Assembly: GCA_016859345.1 (NCBI GenBank)
Contig: CM029134.1
Location: 13,544,060 to 13,608,059 of the forward strand
Source of the DNA: Istiophorus platypterus
Taxonomy: Eukaryota > Chordata > Actinopteri > Istiophoriformes > Istiophoridae
Direction of reading: 5' to 3'
Length of the DNA: 64,000 nt
This document shows, piece after piece, positions 40,301-55,191 of the stretch. The notes under the pieces were generated by a model, which worked only from the letters and a program-made list of their open reading frames with translations, was not told where the DNA came from and made no database searches. Each line of letters begins with the position of its first letter. Position 1 is the first letter of the stretch. The position numbers and the translations under genes are program-made.

Positions 40301-41632
40301 ATATTTTGAATAGAACATGAATCAATATGAGTACACATCATCAAAACTATGAATCAGTCACAAGTGTGCATCATAAACATGATCCCCGAGACAGCAGTGA
40401 GAATGATGAAATGCATCGAGCATGTAAGTGGGCTGTCTCATACTTGTAATTCTCTGAAAGTGAGACATTAGTCTCTCCTTCAAATGATGCTAGCCAGAGC
40501 TTTGATGAAAGTGATGGCGTCTCTCTTTTCAGGGCGACACCAAGGGGTTTTCGTAGCGCTATTATTATTAATGGCAATTCATTTGTTTATCCAGATTGTT
40601 GGTTTGGAGTGGATATAGGCTGAATGAAATGATCATCTTGGTAATTACAAATTCAATTATTTCTACTGAGATTCCATTTGTTGGAAAGAATTTTTCATAT
40701 CCTGTATTTTTGTCCTTTTTGTCTCCCTCCAGATACATGAACAAATGCTCATGTACCCTTTGTGATTCTTTTTCTCTCACTCTCGGCCTCATCTCCTTTC
40801 CTATCACACAATATAACACAATAATGATAATATTTTTGCACTTAACATAGCTTGAGTACAACACCAGGATGGTTCTGTAACTCAGGGTAAGGCAGGGTTT
40901 CCATTTTACATATCTCATACAGCTGAATATGAGTCTCTCTGCATTTTTCTTTTATTTTCTGGCACCATTAAACATGTTGATCCCAAATTAATTGACACTG
41001 AAAGAGGCAGCGCTCTAGGTAATAATGCTCTGGGAGGTGAAAGCTTTATTTTCTTCACATAGTTATGATCTGGAATATGTATGAACTTTTGCACTTTTGT
41101 TAAGTTTGTCTTACTTGAAAAAAAAACATCTCAGCCTTTTAAGTCTTGAATCAAAAAAGAAACATGTTGCATAGTGACAGTCAATGTATCAAAACCTCTA
41201 AAAAAATTGTGTAAATCAAACAGTATAATTTAAATATGGCTATAATCATGACTAATGACAGAGGAAGTGTGCACAACATGATAAACCCTTTACTGGACAA
41301 TACATGAGTTTGATGCATATAGGTTTCAGGCTAAAAAATTTAAAAGGCTGCACCAATTAATGGTGTAGGATGAGTCAGGGGCCTAGTACACCTTCCTGAT
41401 GGTTGTTCGAGGAATTTAATGTCCTAGATGCATGCAATTATCCTTTTAATTAGCACTAATGAGTTTATGCATGCTGCAATAATGAGTTGAATCCTGATAT
41501 GTGTGCAGACCTTAATGTGAAGCTCATCAAGATGTAACTAGCTCTGTCAGTAAATATCATCAACTGTCATGTTAAATATCTCATACTATTGTACTAAAAA
41601 GCCCTGATCAGCCCAGCTAATATGCATCCTAG

Positions 41633-41633
<1 letters not shown>

Positions 41634-41700
<67 letters not shown>
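41634..41700. repeat. (TG)n microsatellite
   Basis: This is a nearly uninterrupted TG run of about 60 bases ending in GGGTGG. A minus-strand open frame crossing it translates to a Thr-His run and is an artefact. Confidence 0.95.
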
Positions 41701-44644
41701 ATGTGTTTCTGCCTGTCAGAACTTGCTTTTGCATGAGTGGATTTCATGGCCATTAGAGAAAAAATAAGGGAGATTGAATGCATATCAGTATAATAAAAAG
41801 GCAAAACATACTGCGTAAACACAAAATGTGTAATCCCATATCCACCACTGCCACAGAAAACTGTACTGGAAACACTAAAATTTTATGTGCAGGGTTTGAT
41901 TTGAAAAAAAAAAAAATAGAATGTCAATTTGTTTTTGTTTTTTTTGTTTTGTTGTTGTTTTTGTTAAAGACTGCATTATTGATGAATCACCTGCACAACC
42001 GGCTGAATATAATACTACAAAATGCATTTGAAAATAAGATGAGCAAATGTACACTATGACACGGAAAATATACTTCCAAATTTTGATGCAGTTTTTATTA
42101 AGACTGGCTTAAATCTGTCGTGAGGGAATGGACTGCATTAGATTGAAAGATGTTTAAGTGATGCTGGTGCTCGTTTTTTCCCCTGCTTGCAAAAAACAAA
42201 GTAAAGTCCTTAAATGCTTGAAAGTCTGAAAAATAAAGTTATATATTTAAAACCTTTTTTAGGGCTATTGAACCAAATTGAATTGCAAAATATCATAGGT
42301 ATTCAAGTTACCATGTTCATTCTCCTAATATTTCCAAATTAAAATATTTCTGAGAGAATTACAGAGATTACAGAGAGGCATTTTACTTGCATCAGCCTTA
42401 CCTTGGCTTCAGCTGAACTGCGGTATTCCGATTTTGTTCAAAAAAACATTTGTCGGGAATGCTTTGCAAGCCATCCAGCACTTTCATACCTCTCTCTTAC
42501 ACGTGTTCAATGTTTATACAGGCTGTAATGTTTGACCGCATGAATGGAAGGTCAGCTGAAGGTGGATGCAGCAGTGTTCGATCAGCGGCTGGCCGAGGGA
42601 TGTGTTGATGTTGCAGAACAAGATTGCTGTAGGCTACCACTGCTATTGACCTTGTGTATGACCATAAGATCAACGAGAAACATAGAACCCTGGCACAGTG
42701 GGGTGTCTAGAAATACACAACAAGACCATGGATAATAGATTACTTTGCGATGGAGCAGTCAAATTAACCTGCAGGCTGTATTGAATCAGCACGTGAATTG
42801 AATACCCTTTAGTTTCTTGAGTCAACAGGAGTCAGTCATTTGGGGTGATTGCAGCTGAACCTGTATTTGATGTTCAGTCAACTCGACAAACTAACTAAAT
42901 AGGTATCACAGTTTTGTTTCGACCACATCACCACTGCTTAGTCAAGATGAATCCTCTCAAATGAGAACAGTCGGTCTGATCTCAGTCATGCTGTCTATTA
43001 CGCCCCATTGTTTGCCATTATTCTCAGTTGTCTGCCATTCAGATTTCCTTGAAGGAAAACGTGGAAAAGAATGTTCACAGCATCAGCATCAGTGTGATTT
43101 CTCCCGAATGCTCTGCAGGGTACAGTTGTTTCCCCTGAATACAAAAGACAGCGGCATCACAAGCAGGCTGCGGCATACTTCTAGCTGAAGAAAGCAGCCA
43201 GAGCTGTCAGCGACATCACTCACGCCGTGCTTTCACCCTCCCATACCTGCCACCACCTTTCCAAACTATCCCACTGGAATAGAAAATAGCACAGGCCCAT
43301 GTCTTTTGGAGAGGCTGGATGTGAAATATTGCATACAAAATCTAGAGTCACTGAAGGCTGTTGACACATAACCGCTGTGAGTTCAATTTGTGTGGAGTCA
43401 AAAAGCCTAACACAAACTTTCATTTGTAAAGTATGCTATGTTAAAGACAGATGTACAGCTGTACTGATCATTTAAAGCTGAGGGGGAGTGCAGAAATCTG
43501 GCAAAGATACACTTTTAATGTGTGTCTGTTTTTGTTAGGACCCAGAAGTATTTATTTGTGAACGCTTAGGGGAATAAGACGTTTATGCTAATAGCATTAC
43601 CTCATCAAAAATGGCCGTACCCTGAAAAGGCATCACCAACAGCAAAAAGCCACTCAGAGAGAGACTGAGTCAGGGCACAGCCGAGACTTGGCTTGGCTCT
43701 ATTGTGCAAGCTCAGAGAATGAGAAAGCAGCATCCATTTTTGCCTTAATGAAGTTAGTGACCCTCTGAAAGGTGACACATTTACCGCCCAGGGGATTTAC
43801 ACACTCCTGCTCCAAGGCTTCAGTTCAATATGGAGAGGACAGATTTGACTCCACGTGGGCACTCCAAATATATCCTCAAAATTTATACCAGGCGATTCAT
43901 TTCAGACACTGCTCTCATAATTAAAGTTGACGCTGTTCTATTCAATCTGCCACAGCACAGAAATACAAAAAGTGAGTACACTGGGCCAATATGTACCAAT
44001 CTAGATAGTTTTCGGAGGCTTGACTGGTATCACTAACATAGAATAATAAGAACATTCATTTTAATTTTGTAAAATGTCGAAGAACACTAAACAAGGTGGA
44101 GAGAAGATTTGTCGAAGTCTGTGGAAACGAATTACAGAGAGCATGCAGAACTTGTACCCATGAAGGAAACTGTCGTCCCAGTGTACTAGAATCTAAGACC
44201 ACTTAATTATTTATAGCATTCTTACTTATGCAAATATACTAAATAATTTCTCCATGACAGCTTGAAGCTGAGGCCTAGAGGAGTGATGCGATGTTTGAAC
44301 GAGGACCCCTCTTTCCTTTGCATGGCCTAGGAAACATAACACTGCAGGCTCCTTGTTGCCTTGCTGCATACGGTTTTACATTCCAATTATCTGGCTTGAC
44401 AGGCTTTATTGTTGAGGCTCAATGGTGAGGCCTTATCCCAGACTCATTCCACATGTGATGTTAGTGTCGGGATAATGAGATAAGATAGCTTGAATGTTTA
44501 GCCTTGCCAAGTCGCCACCTCATACAGTTTTCATTTTTCTTCGTCTGTTACATGCATGCAACCTAAATGATGGCACAATTAACTATGTATATTAATGATA
44601 TCTGAATATGCTAGAGATGTTCATGGCATCCTGGCATAACATGA

Positions 44645-44662
44645 TTTTTTTTTTTTTTTTTT
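44645..44662. repeat. Poly(T) tract, 18 bases
   Basis: This is a T18 run about 530 bp upstream of the terminal-exon acceptor. It is not itself followed by an exon. Confidence 0.9.
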
Positions 44663-45195
44663 CCAGTTCTTCACTATTTGAGTTTTCTTATTTGACCAGA
44701 ATTATTTTGGGTTCTTAAAGATCAAAAGGGATTTAAGGTGTGCCAGATTGACAGTGATTAAAATAAACAATGCTTTGTTAAGATGCTCATTAAATATTTA
44801 ATATAATAAAGCCAATCCGAGACACAAACAGCAAGACATTTTTTTTCTAACTCTAATTAAGCTACAGGGAATTCATTGCATATTGTAGGTAAACAGACAG
44901 AGTCACGGGAATACCAATGGAAATTAAATGCTCTGCTGGTGTTTTTCTCATTACAAGATGAAATGAAACATTTATCACTGACTTTCATTTCGCTAAAAGG
45001 CTGACATTTTGTGGGTCAACCACTGATAAGACGACAACTGTCTTCTGTTTACATTATGATTCATGAGTTTATTCATTGCTTTTACAACACTGCACTAAAA
45101 TCATCCCATTTCAGCTGCACTCTCTGAATGCACTGACCTGTTGGATTAACCATGTAGTTTTCTACTTTTTCTCTCTCTTTTCTTTTCTTTTACAG

Positions 45196-45659
45196 CCATT
45201 GAGGTGAACCTGCAGAAAGCCTTGGCTGAGGCCTCTGAGACCTGTACCCAGGAGTGTCTGATACTGGGCCACTCCGACAGCTGCTGGATGCCCCCAGCCC
45301 TGGCCCAGTTCCAGGGTCCTGGCAGCAACAGCCCCACCTCCACCCCTGCCGCCACCACCATCACTGGTACCCTCCCTTCTTTTGGCTTCCAGCAGAGCTG
45401 TGCCCGGGGAGCCAAAGCTAACATAGGCAGCATGGGGGTCATGGATGGCCGCCATACCCTGGGCAGGTCCGTGCCCAAAAAGGATGAACTGGACAAAGGG
45501 ATCAACCGACCACAGTTCTACAACACCCTGGATAGACACTGCAGTAGTAAGAAGGAGGACCCCGTCAAGGTCATCCCCCTGGCAAGCTTTTCCTCCCCTG
45601 GGCAGCAGACGCCCACTGGCGGGGGAACCAGCTCTTTCTTACATGAGCATCAGTTGTAA
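45196..45659 (+). CDS. Delta-1 protocadherin, terminal coding exon (C-terminus and stop)
   Basis: This exon completes the cytoplasmic tail. Its acceptor is a long T/C tract ending TTTTACAG; the first two bases finish the split Thr codon from 4159. The frame then runs 153 codons to TAA at 45657-45659, beginning IEVNLQKALAEASE. Residues from 45243 to 45293 form the conserved block CTQECLILGHSDSCWMP. A Pro/Ser/Thr/Gly-rich linker follows, then QFYNTLDRH, KVIPLASF (KVIPL at 45567-45581) and the end HEHQL. These blocks recur in PCDH7/PCDH11-type tails; PCDH9 shares the Cys/His/Trp block and the EHQL end. Its high GC contrasts with the intron. No membrane or cadherin segment is present, as expected. 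Overlapping minus-strand and second-frame open frames are shadows. Family assignment is firm; the paralogue is open. Confidence 0.93.
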
Positions 45660-45975
45660 GAGTTAAAGACAGATCTTCATTGGCCTGAAATACATGTGAC
45701 TCCATCCATTGGCGGCTTTCATCAGTGACTTATGAGTAATGAGTATATCAGTATGTATGCGTACGTGTGGAGGTATGCATAATTTTAATAACTTTGACCA
45801 GCTCCAGCTCAGTTATAATTATGAAGACATCTGAGAATGGATTCCATCATGATGATGTTGTTCAGACAAAATCGTTTCAGTCTGATCAGTCTAACAGCTT
45901 GAGCATTTGAAAGGAAATGCAAGTCTTAACATAGCAGACCCATGTACAATAAATAAAAGGTAGTGCTATACCAAA
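45660..45975 (+). other. Probable 3' UTR of the protocadherin gene
   Basis: Non-coding sequence follows the stop. Two overlapping AATAAA signals lie at 45948-45953 and 45952-45957, about 290 bp downstream, and the end is set about 20 bp beyond them. Further AATAAA signals at 49071 and 50038 could serve longer 3' UTRs, which are common for neuronal adhesion genes. The true end cannot be fixed without transcripts. Confidence 0.5.
45948..45957 (+). terminator. Overlapping AATAAA polyadenylation signals
   Basis: AATAAATAAA contains two overlapping canonical hexamers, the first in this strand after the protocadherin stop codon. This is the nearest candidate polyadenylation signal. Confidence 0.5.
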
Positions 45976-48900
45976 GTAGTTCCGTTACAGAAAAAAAACA
46001 TAATATTGCTTTCAGTTTGATGATGTTTGCTTAGTGATAAGAAAGGGCAATGTACGCTTTAAGCTCCTTGGGCGCAGCTTAGTGTCCTAAAAGACCATTT
46101 CCTTGAACTGAAACAAATGCAAATACAGTACTATATGCTGAGTGAGCTGAATTGGGCTAAATGTTAATCATGAGCGCTGGGTGGACGGTGTTTCTGTTTA
46201 AGTTCTAGTGAAGTATTGCTCCGTATAACATGCAGCACAAACTCCTTTGGTGGTGGAAGATGTTTCTTTTGTCTTGCCTGAACATGTTTCAGAAGTCTAT
46301 TTTGGTCAGGGGACTGCAGAAGGATAGAAAAAAAATCTACAAAGCATAACTAGGCCAATGGTAGACAGCACCAGTAATCTTTTGCATTCTATGTTTTCAC
46401 CATGGACCAGTACACAAACTATTACAGAGGAAAAAAACAAAAACTCCTGCACATACACACATGCCCAGGATTTTTTCCATATGGTGTTTGCTCCATCTTT
46501 GCCAACTCTATTAAGAAAATCTTCACTCCTAGCATTATCTCAGTAGCTTAGCCTTGAAAAGCACAGACAGATGTGCTTTCGAAACGTACCCTTTGTTTCC
46601 TTCCCTTTGTTTCTATTTCTTACGTTTTGCTGCTCAGAAACTCTCACATAATAACAGTCATGGAGCCAATTATGAAATTCTCAGTCTAATTACTTTGATG
46701 TGTGATCTTAGTAGCGACCCTCATTGTGGTTAGGAGGTTTGGAATGGCTCTCTTGGCTAGCCAGAAACATGCTCTGAATGTGTAGCGGTAATGAATAGAT
46801 GACAAGCGCCCACAAAAAGTAGCTTTAAAACACTCTATTTCTACCGATCATATCATTAATAACATCTACATTCTCGCTATTAATTACTATTGTAGTGTGG
46901 CTGCAAAGTTTTTATTATCAGTTTTTACCATGTGTTGACTATGGAATAATAGACCAGGGTGCATGAATTTCTTCAGGGTCCTGAGTCTAACTGAATTATT
47001 GATGTTAATGTTATTTTTGCAGTTATCATAAGAATAGGCATTGGCACTATTCGAAAGGACCTCCCTGCAGGCTGCCCCTCACCATGGTTTCATCATGCAT
47101 ATACACTGCATCACTGCTTGTGTATGTAAATTGTACTGATGATGATAACTGCTTCAGACTAACTTTGCTGTAACAGATTGGGTGCAGTATAATCTATTGC
47201 TAGAGCAATAAGTGACTTTGCTGATATCCATTTTTCTCTCCGCTACATCCAAGCCAGGTGTCTACATCATCAGGTATATGATTCATGCGATTCAATTTCT
47301 TGTACCATCTTGTAAATTGGGAACAGGCCTAAATCTATAATGCAACGCGGCATTCCTAGGGGAAGGTGCGAGGCAAATTGTGTTTGCATGCTCTTAGCTA
47401 CCAAACCTATTCTCCCCGATACTTAGGGTCAGGACTCTTATCATTATAAAGAGGATTTATCTGAGACTCAGTAAAATGATCTCTTAAAGGAACAGTGTGT
47501 CAAGGACACAGGAAGGGGCAATTCAATTTCACCTCAGTCAATTACGAAAATGAATTTAATTCAAAACAAGCAACTTAAATAAATCCTCCTATAAACATCC
47601 GTTGATGGAAATGTCCCTGTTTGGGAATTCAATTTCAGCTCATTTACTATTACTCAGATTTTTTTTCTCTATCACTTTTCATCTCATTTCATTGTTATAG
47701 GACAGACATTTATCACCAAATGGTATAAACAATTCATATATGATCAAAAGAAGCACATATCAAAGGGAACATGCATCATGATGTCACAGAAAACTGGAAT
47801 TTTATCACTCTGACAAGTTCGACTCCAGCACTTGTGATATGTGATCCAGAAGTTGCCTGAAAAGTCTTTTCAGTTTCCGTTTCCAGTCATGTGAATAAGT
47901 AGGGCAAATGAATTCCTTTCAACAAAAATAATACTGAAAAAACAACAGTTTGCTTTTTAAAAGACTTACACATTCATTAACAATGAGAAGTACAGACATT
48001 ATCCTCTGTTGGATTGTTTCTAAATGTGACACAGGAAATTGTGCCCTTCCTCATATCACGGAGGGAGAGAATATCCATGAACTAAGTAAGGGATAATACA
48101 CTGTCACATTGTAATAAAAAAAGTTTGAAATAATTTATCCAATCACACGTGTACAGTAAGCACAATATTACCTATCTGTAACTCTCACTGTGTTCTAACT
48201 TACTCTGCCTACATAACCATATGTACTGTAACGTTGCAGCAGCTGCATTTAGCGAAAGAGAAGTTCTAGAGGGAATAGTATAATAACTGCATGAATGTAC
48301 ATCAGTAGGATGTTGCTTTTGATACTAACATGAGTTATTTTGTCTACTGCAGTAACATTTTGTTTTACCACATGCTGTTTTAGAGGTAAAAGTAAAGGGG
48401 TTTTAATTATGATTTATTTTTTTAAAACAAAGACCATACCATATGAATGTTCATTTGTTTTTTGGGATAAGGCTACTCTGAGTAAGTACTGTGTCAAAGA
48501 TTTCAATCTTTCTCAAAACGCACAGTGAAAAAGACAAAACGTTAATAATGATCACAGGTTTTCACTTTGCATGATTCTGCTCTCACTGCTGTTTTCACAG
48601 TTTTCTAATTCCCTCTGCCCTAATGATCGAAATAGTAAAGACACCTAATAATGAAAATTGCTTTTTTATTTTCTGAATTTTTCTATTCAAATGTGTGTCA
48701 TGATTACCATGCCAACCTGTGTCATGTTTTGCATGAACTGTTTGGATTTCCACAAGGCATTTTGACAATTGCCTATGTAGTTCATGCATCCATCATTAGA
48801 TTCAGTGTCAGTATTGATGTTTACTGCGCTACCTGTCTGTCTGTCTTATGGAACAAAGCAAGTGTTACACAGTGTACACATTCAAACTTTGTAAAATGTG

Positions 48901-49236
48901 CGTACCACTTATGCATCCACGTACAAACAAATATCTATACTGTCAGGTTAACTTGATTTTAAACTGTACATAGCAGTACCCTGAAGAACTAGTAATAATG
49001 GTTACAAACTGGAAAGACACATACAGTGAGGATTAAAGACTACAGGTTTAACACTGGAATTCACTATGTTAATAAAAAGGAAAACGGGAAAGCATAAGAA
49101 GTGATGAGATGACAATCTCTGTTGTAATGTAAATGGATACATATGCATAATATTGAAGAGAGTGTGTTTGAATGTGTTTATAGGTGATCTCATAAATGTG
49201 TGAGGGGGAGTGTGTTTGTCTCCTTGCATGTATGAA

Positions 49237-49302
49237 TGTGTGTGTGTGTGTGTGTGTGCGTGTGTGTGAGTGTGTGTGTGTGTGTGTGTGTTTGTGTGTG
49301 TG
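49237..49302. repeat. (TG)n microsatellite, interrupted
   Basis: This is a TG run with CG, AG and TT interruptions. Open frames through it encode only Val-Cys or His-Thr runs. Confidence 0.95.
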
Positions 49303-51571
49303 CACATATGTGTATACTGGCATGCAACTTGCCAGAATATTTTATGTACACAAATGTATCTTGTACAAAAAAAACTATATCAAAATATGATATAAGACTT
49401 AAATATATGCCTGTAAATTAGTCATCAGTGAGTCAGGTCAAGTTTGCTTTGAAGGAAGGCTTCAATCCTTGCCAGCGAATCTGTATTGGTCAGTTAAAGC
49501 TATACAGTCTGTGTTGTCATGCATTTGTAATTCCATTTAAATCTATGAAAAAAAAGATCATATGGTGAAATGATTTTTCTTGTCATTGAATTTTACTTGA
49601 GCCATTAAATATTGAGTCCTCAAAGTATGATTGAATCATGCGTGTCCTTCACTTTACATTGTTGTTTGATTAGATTTTTCTGAGTGTATTGTCATATCAG
49701 TGATATATGTGACATGAGAGCATACTGTCACTGTACTCCAATTATTGCAGTAACAAGCTAATGATATAAGGCCCATCAAATTGGACATGGCATTTCACCT
49801 TCACATTTGCTGGAAATAAATGCCGCCAGGGATACATATCAGCCTTTAATATACAGTATATGTGTATACTTATGGCAGTGGAATAGAGCATAACCTTTAT
49901 TAAAAACAGAGGGTAACTCTGATATACTATGGAGGGTAGGATCATTAGGGGGTTTTATCTTCCCACTTTCATATTGATTTATATTTTTTTTAAACATGAA
50001 CACATTAATGAAAAATTAAATGTATGCTAAACATGATAATAAAAAAAAAACTGCTAGCCCTGCTGTCATACAAGGGTAACACCCCATTGTGTTTCCTTTG
50101 TATTTAATGATCAGTTGTCAGTGTAGTGACATGCTACAGCGATTCTTTTTGTGCCTTGGGTACTGACTAAACCCAGGGTTGGTGGCAGTGGATAATGCTA
50201 TATTCAAATCAAATCACATAACATTTTCCAGAAAACTAAATTTTCCCCAAGTTTGTACTTAATAGTGAATACAAATGTAAAAGTCTGCAAAGAAACATGG
50301 ATGCCTCATTTATTTATCTATTTATTGACCACATGGCACCAGTAGAAAAAAACTGAAAAACCAACACTGACTACTGTCGTCTTATAGATTTGATTTGGAG
50401 AACTATGGCAGTCGCTATTTGCACATCCAGCTGATATGGAAAATTTTTACCATTCATTTCCAGTTGTGTTTATGATCACCTGATCAGAACTTAAGTCAAA
50501 TATCTGCTTTTCTTTTAACTCTGTTTTTAGTCTCCACCAACTCCTGTCAGAAATATCTTGCTCTTTAACTACCAAATCATACATGGTGTACAGCAGCTAG
50601 TCACTAATTTTGTTGCTCTGTCGTTGGGCAGATATGGTTTTAGAGCTGTTCCACTGAAAACAGCTGCCCACTGCAGCCACAAATAATTCTGATGAAAGCA
50701 GTTATGAATATAGCATCTAGCTATAAATTTGTAGAGTAAACTACAGAACTTTTAAAACATTAATGATGTAAATAGCACCCTAAATTCATGGACTGGTTTT
50801 TAGGGTGCTTTTACTGAGCAAAGTTATTAATTCAGACAGTTCAATGAGGTTTTAAACATTGTAGCAGTTATAAGTAAGAGAGAAACATAAATTGTTAATT
50901 TCTTTTTTACCTCTGATTTACCAAACTCTAATTTATGCATCTCCATGTGCCTAAAGTTTTAGAGGTCAATTAAATTAATGATTTGGCCTTTAAAATGTAG
51001 CGTGTGGAATCTTTAAAATCTGAAGGGCACTTTGATGACCTCTGTTTAGGAAAGACAGAGCACTCGTTGATCAATTCCTGCAGTTTTGATTTGGTCTTGC
51101 AATACAAATCAATGTGTTTCCCGTAACCAGGTCGCTCCTTTGCTCTCTAGACTGTCAAGCCATTCTCATATCAGCATAGGGCATAGACTCTAGGAAGTTG
51201 GCTATAAATTTCAGAGGAAAATCAATAGAACACAATAAACCCTTAATTTTAGCCTTTTGGTTCTAGGGACAGGAAGTAAATCTAAGTTTAGGCCCAGAGT
51301 AGAAAAAAGTATCTGTTCATGTGGCTATTCAGAATGGCAGGTTTAATTTACTTTAGACTCACTGTTGAATCATCATCTCCCAGCATCTTCAGTGATACCC
51401 CGAGGCTGCTTTTATACCTGTGGCCATTTGGCCTCATAGACAGTAAAAATACAGGAAATTAAATTGTACATGGCATTTTATTATGTAATATTTATGTTGG
51501 GCTTTTTTTTCATACTTTTTTTGGCCATTGCTTTTAATACATCTGGACGGTGTATCTGTTTATCTGTTGAT

Positions 51572-51597
51572 CCATCCATACATACATCCATCCATCC
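51572..51597. repeat. (CATC)n/(CATA)n tetranucleotide repeat
   Basis: This is about 26 bases of CCATCCATACATA-type tetranucleotide units. Confidence 0.85.
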
Positions 51598-54500
51598 GGG
51601 AGTGCTTTGATACCTCGCAGGAGAACTCTGCAACAGCTTCAACAATCCCCCTGGGTTATGTATCCTACCTGAGGCCCTTTTGGCTTAATATTTTACCCAC
51701 TGTTCTCTTGTGAATACATACGTACAGTCCCTCAGCGAGAAAACCTAATGCATATAGTATAGTGCAGGGGTTGATGTTCACAACAAAAGAACATGACAGG
51801 ATCTCTCGGCAGTGACTCCTAAGTTGCACGACCCAAAGAGCCACACCATGTACCTTGTAATGCACCAAGGGCTTGCTGGACTGTGTCATCTTGCCGTATC
51901 TTCAGCATATGTTCAGTCCCCAGTCTCCTTAAGGGAGCCGGCTGTGACCTGTCCCATTAGTTTTCCATGGTAATTGGATAATAATGAGACAGTGACAGTG
52001 CCGAGGATGTCCACACTGTCAAAACACATGCATAACCAACTACACCAATCTGCATTTCCAGTAATTACTGCATATTTGAACAGTAAGGATTTTGTGATCT
52101 TAACATCGCACTCAGTGCTTATTTTTTTCTCAACCCCTCCACACCTGCCAACTCCATCTGCTAACAAGCCAACTTATTGTAAGCCTACTTAGTTCTCAAG
52201 GTGTCATCTGTTGAAGTGTCAGGAGAACATATAGAGATTGTCAAACAGTACACTCATTTCAAATTGTAATTAAACTGGCCATCAGGTACCTTGAGGCTGT
52301 TTAGTCAACAGCAGGGTACTAATTACTATAAGATGACCTTTGGAATAATATCTGGTGAATTATTCATAGTAGAGAAAATTGCTTCGGAGACATGCCAACG
52401 ACATCCAAGGGACGGCAGAGTGTACACACAAAGAAAATTCCACTCGAAGATTTCAGCCTGGCCATGAAAATGAGGTCAGCAGATGGATGAAACTGTAGCT
52501 TTTTTGAAAATGAGAAAATGAGATGGTTGCAATAAACTCTGCAAGACAAACTGAAAAAAATTCTTACAAAAAAAGAATTGTTGCTGACCATGTAAAGTTA
52601 ATGTAAAGGATTTTGGAAAGAGAGAAGCTGGCCTGTCTTAGGGTGGCTTAAGATGTAATAGCATCCTGCTGTGCAAGTTGACACTTCTTCATAGTAGACT
52701 GAACTCTGCTGGCTGTCAAATAAAACCTTGTAAATGACAGTTCTAAAATCATGATTAAACAAGAAATAAACCCTTTTAATTCAAGTTTGACCTCGCAGCA
52801 TGCATGAGGATCTTGAAACCACTGAAAACAGCTAACTAGATTAAGCATTCATCTATATTTTCTATTTAACCTTTATTTTTATTTCTTTGATATGCCATTG
52901 AGGAAAAAAATCTTAAGGAAACATAAGATAGATAATGAAAATGAAAGAAGCGCATAATTTTACATAAAAGAGAGGAGATATGACAAATTCAACAGACTCG
53001 TCCTCCTACAGGGACTTTCAAAACCACTAACAGCATCTACTCCCTCATGCATTAAATGTTTCTGAGAGGTATTCTGTACAGAGAGGGCAGAGGTCCCAAA
53101 GAGTTGTTTTGTTTTTTTTTTTTTCCCATCTTTGCTCAACCTTTAGGGACACCTTGCAGAAATTACTCCTGGGACCTCGCACAAAACTGTTCTCACATCT
53201 CTGTGCAACATAAATACCTAAACAGTAGGAAAACTAGTCCTTAGAACTACACCATGTGGAACTCAAGTGACGACAGTGAATGAGAGATATTGGTGATGGG
53301 TGGCTAAATCAATCCTGCTATAATTCTTTAGGAGTAAAACATAAAAAACGGGGTTTTTTGTTTGTTTGTTTTTTTTCATCAGCACTGACTGGCTTCTTAC
53401 AGCTTTTTTGTTTACAATGTCTCTATAACTGAGGCGCAAGTCGGCAACCAGAGGGCAGAACAACATGGCAATGACGTTAACCGTATGGCCAGGCTCTCTG
53501 AATAACCATATTCAGTATAATCTCAGTTGAGCATTTAAGGGAAGGTTTTGAAAGAGGGTCAGAGACTACACTCTTTGCTGCCATCATAGAGGACCCAAAT
53601 GATTAGTCAAAATTTGGGCTAATTGGTAGTAATAAACATTGACCTTGTCCTCTTGGATATTAGAGAACCAAAGCCATGCCAGAAAATCTCCCCCTGCCAT
53701 TAGAGAGCAATTACTGATAGGAGACCATACAGCAAGCTAATATCTATGTAGCTGTGTGTGTCTTTATTTCAAAATTTGTACTGCACTATGTGAAATACGG
53801 GTGTTGAAAGATTTGTAATATACAAGAGGCTATAGATCTCATTTATGTATTATGTGCTTGAAAGATATTACTGCACTATCTTTAGTTTACTTTTTTTTCT
53901 TTTTTCAATTTAGGGATACTGTTGATAATGAGTTGATACTATGGTGTTTCTTGTTTCACTCGAAAGCAGAAGACATCAGCCTCACAGTGGTGTTAAATTA
54001 AAATTCATCTCACGGACCATGAGTGACTGTGTGAAATTTAACATCAATCCATCTACAATTGTTTGAGATATTTAAGTTAAAAAACGGTGGACTGAGAGAC
54101 AGACCATTATTGCCACCCCAACTAATAGCATGGCTAAAAAAAAAAAAGATTTCATTTAAATGTTTCTGTGAGTTGCTGTAAATTAATTTATAACAACTAC
54201 CACTTTATTTTATTCTCTAAGGGTTTTCCTGCCCAAATATATAAAAAAAAAAAAAGATGATATATGTATAGCGTTCGCTTGCCTGATAGGTAATAAAGAG
54301 AGACTAAGTTCATATCATGCCCCTTTCGCAGTAAGGAAGTACATCAGAGAAACTGCTTTTACTGCGAGTTCTTTGTGAATCTAAAGACAGTATCATAGGG
54401 CAGCCACTGTGCCTGACAAGCCTGTTCACGTTCAGCATACACGCAGCTTTCCTGCAGTTAAGGCAGTGAGTCCCTGAAGCTCTTCCTCCATGGAGTTTAT

Positions 54501-55111
54501 TGTCAGAGTATCTCCGATGGTAGGACGCCTCTCCCTCCTCTTTGAAATCCGGAAGATCAAACAAAACAACTGTGTTGACGCAGGGTTTGTTGTGTTTGTG
54601 CTTTGAATATATAATAAATTTCCATGGTTAGAGGTTTTTATTTGTCGTTGTATTGATGCTAGATTACTAAATGGATAATTAATGTGATAATATACCCTTC
54701 TACACAATTTATTGACTATGCTTATGTGTGTTATCTATCTATCTTAGATGTGCCTTTATTGGGAGAAATACAAATTCACACAGCAGCATATAAAAGCTGA
54801 GCTAAGGACATCTTAAATGATTTACACCATATCATATACACCTTACATGAATACAATACTTTACTATTCTCAAAGGTGTGCCAGTGTGTTTTTGTTTTCT
54901 TTAACACACCTTTTCCTTCCAGATTTTCGTCACTTTCCATTCCTTTCCAATGAAACCTGTGAAAAATCAACTTGTGGCAACAACAAAAAACAAAGTACTG
55001 GACTGATTTTCCTAAAGTCTGAAATGAACAGAAACCTCTGTTTACCTAGACAGAATTTAAAAAAACAAAATTATTACAATGCAAATCAAAATTGAAAGCC
55101 AATATATTTAT

Positions 55112-55114
55112 ACA

Positions 55115-55191
<77 letters not shown>

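Noticed and set aside
45146..45539. Two long minus-strand open frames opposite the terminal exon
   Set aside because: They are shadows of the GC-rich protocadherin exon. The + strand has the splice acceptor and conserved family motifs.
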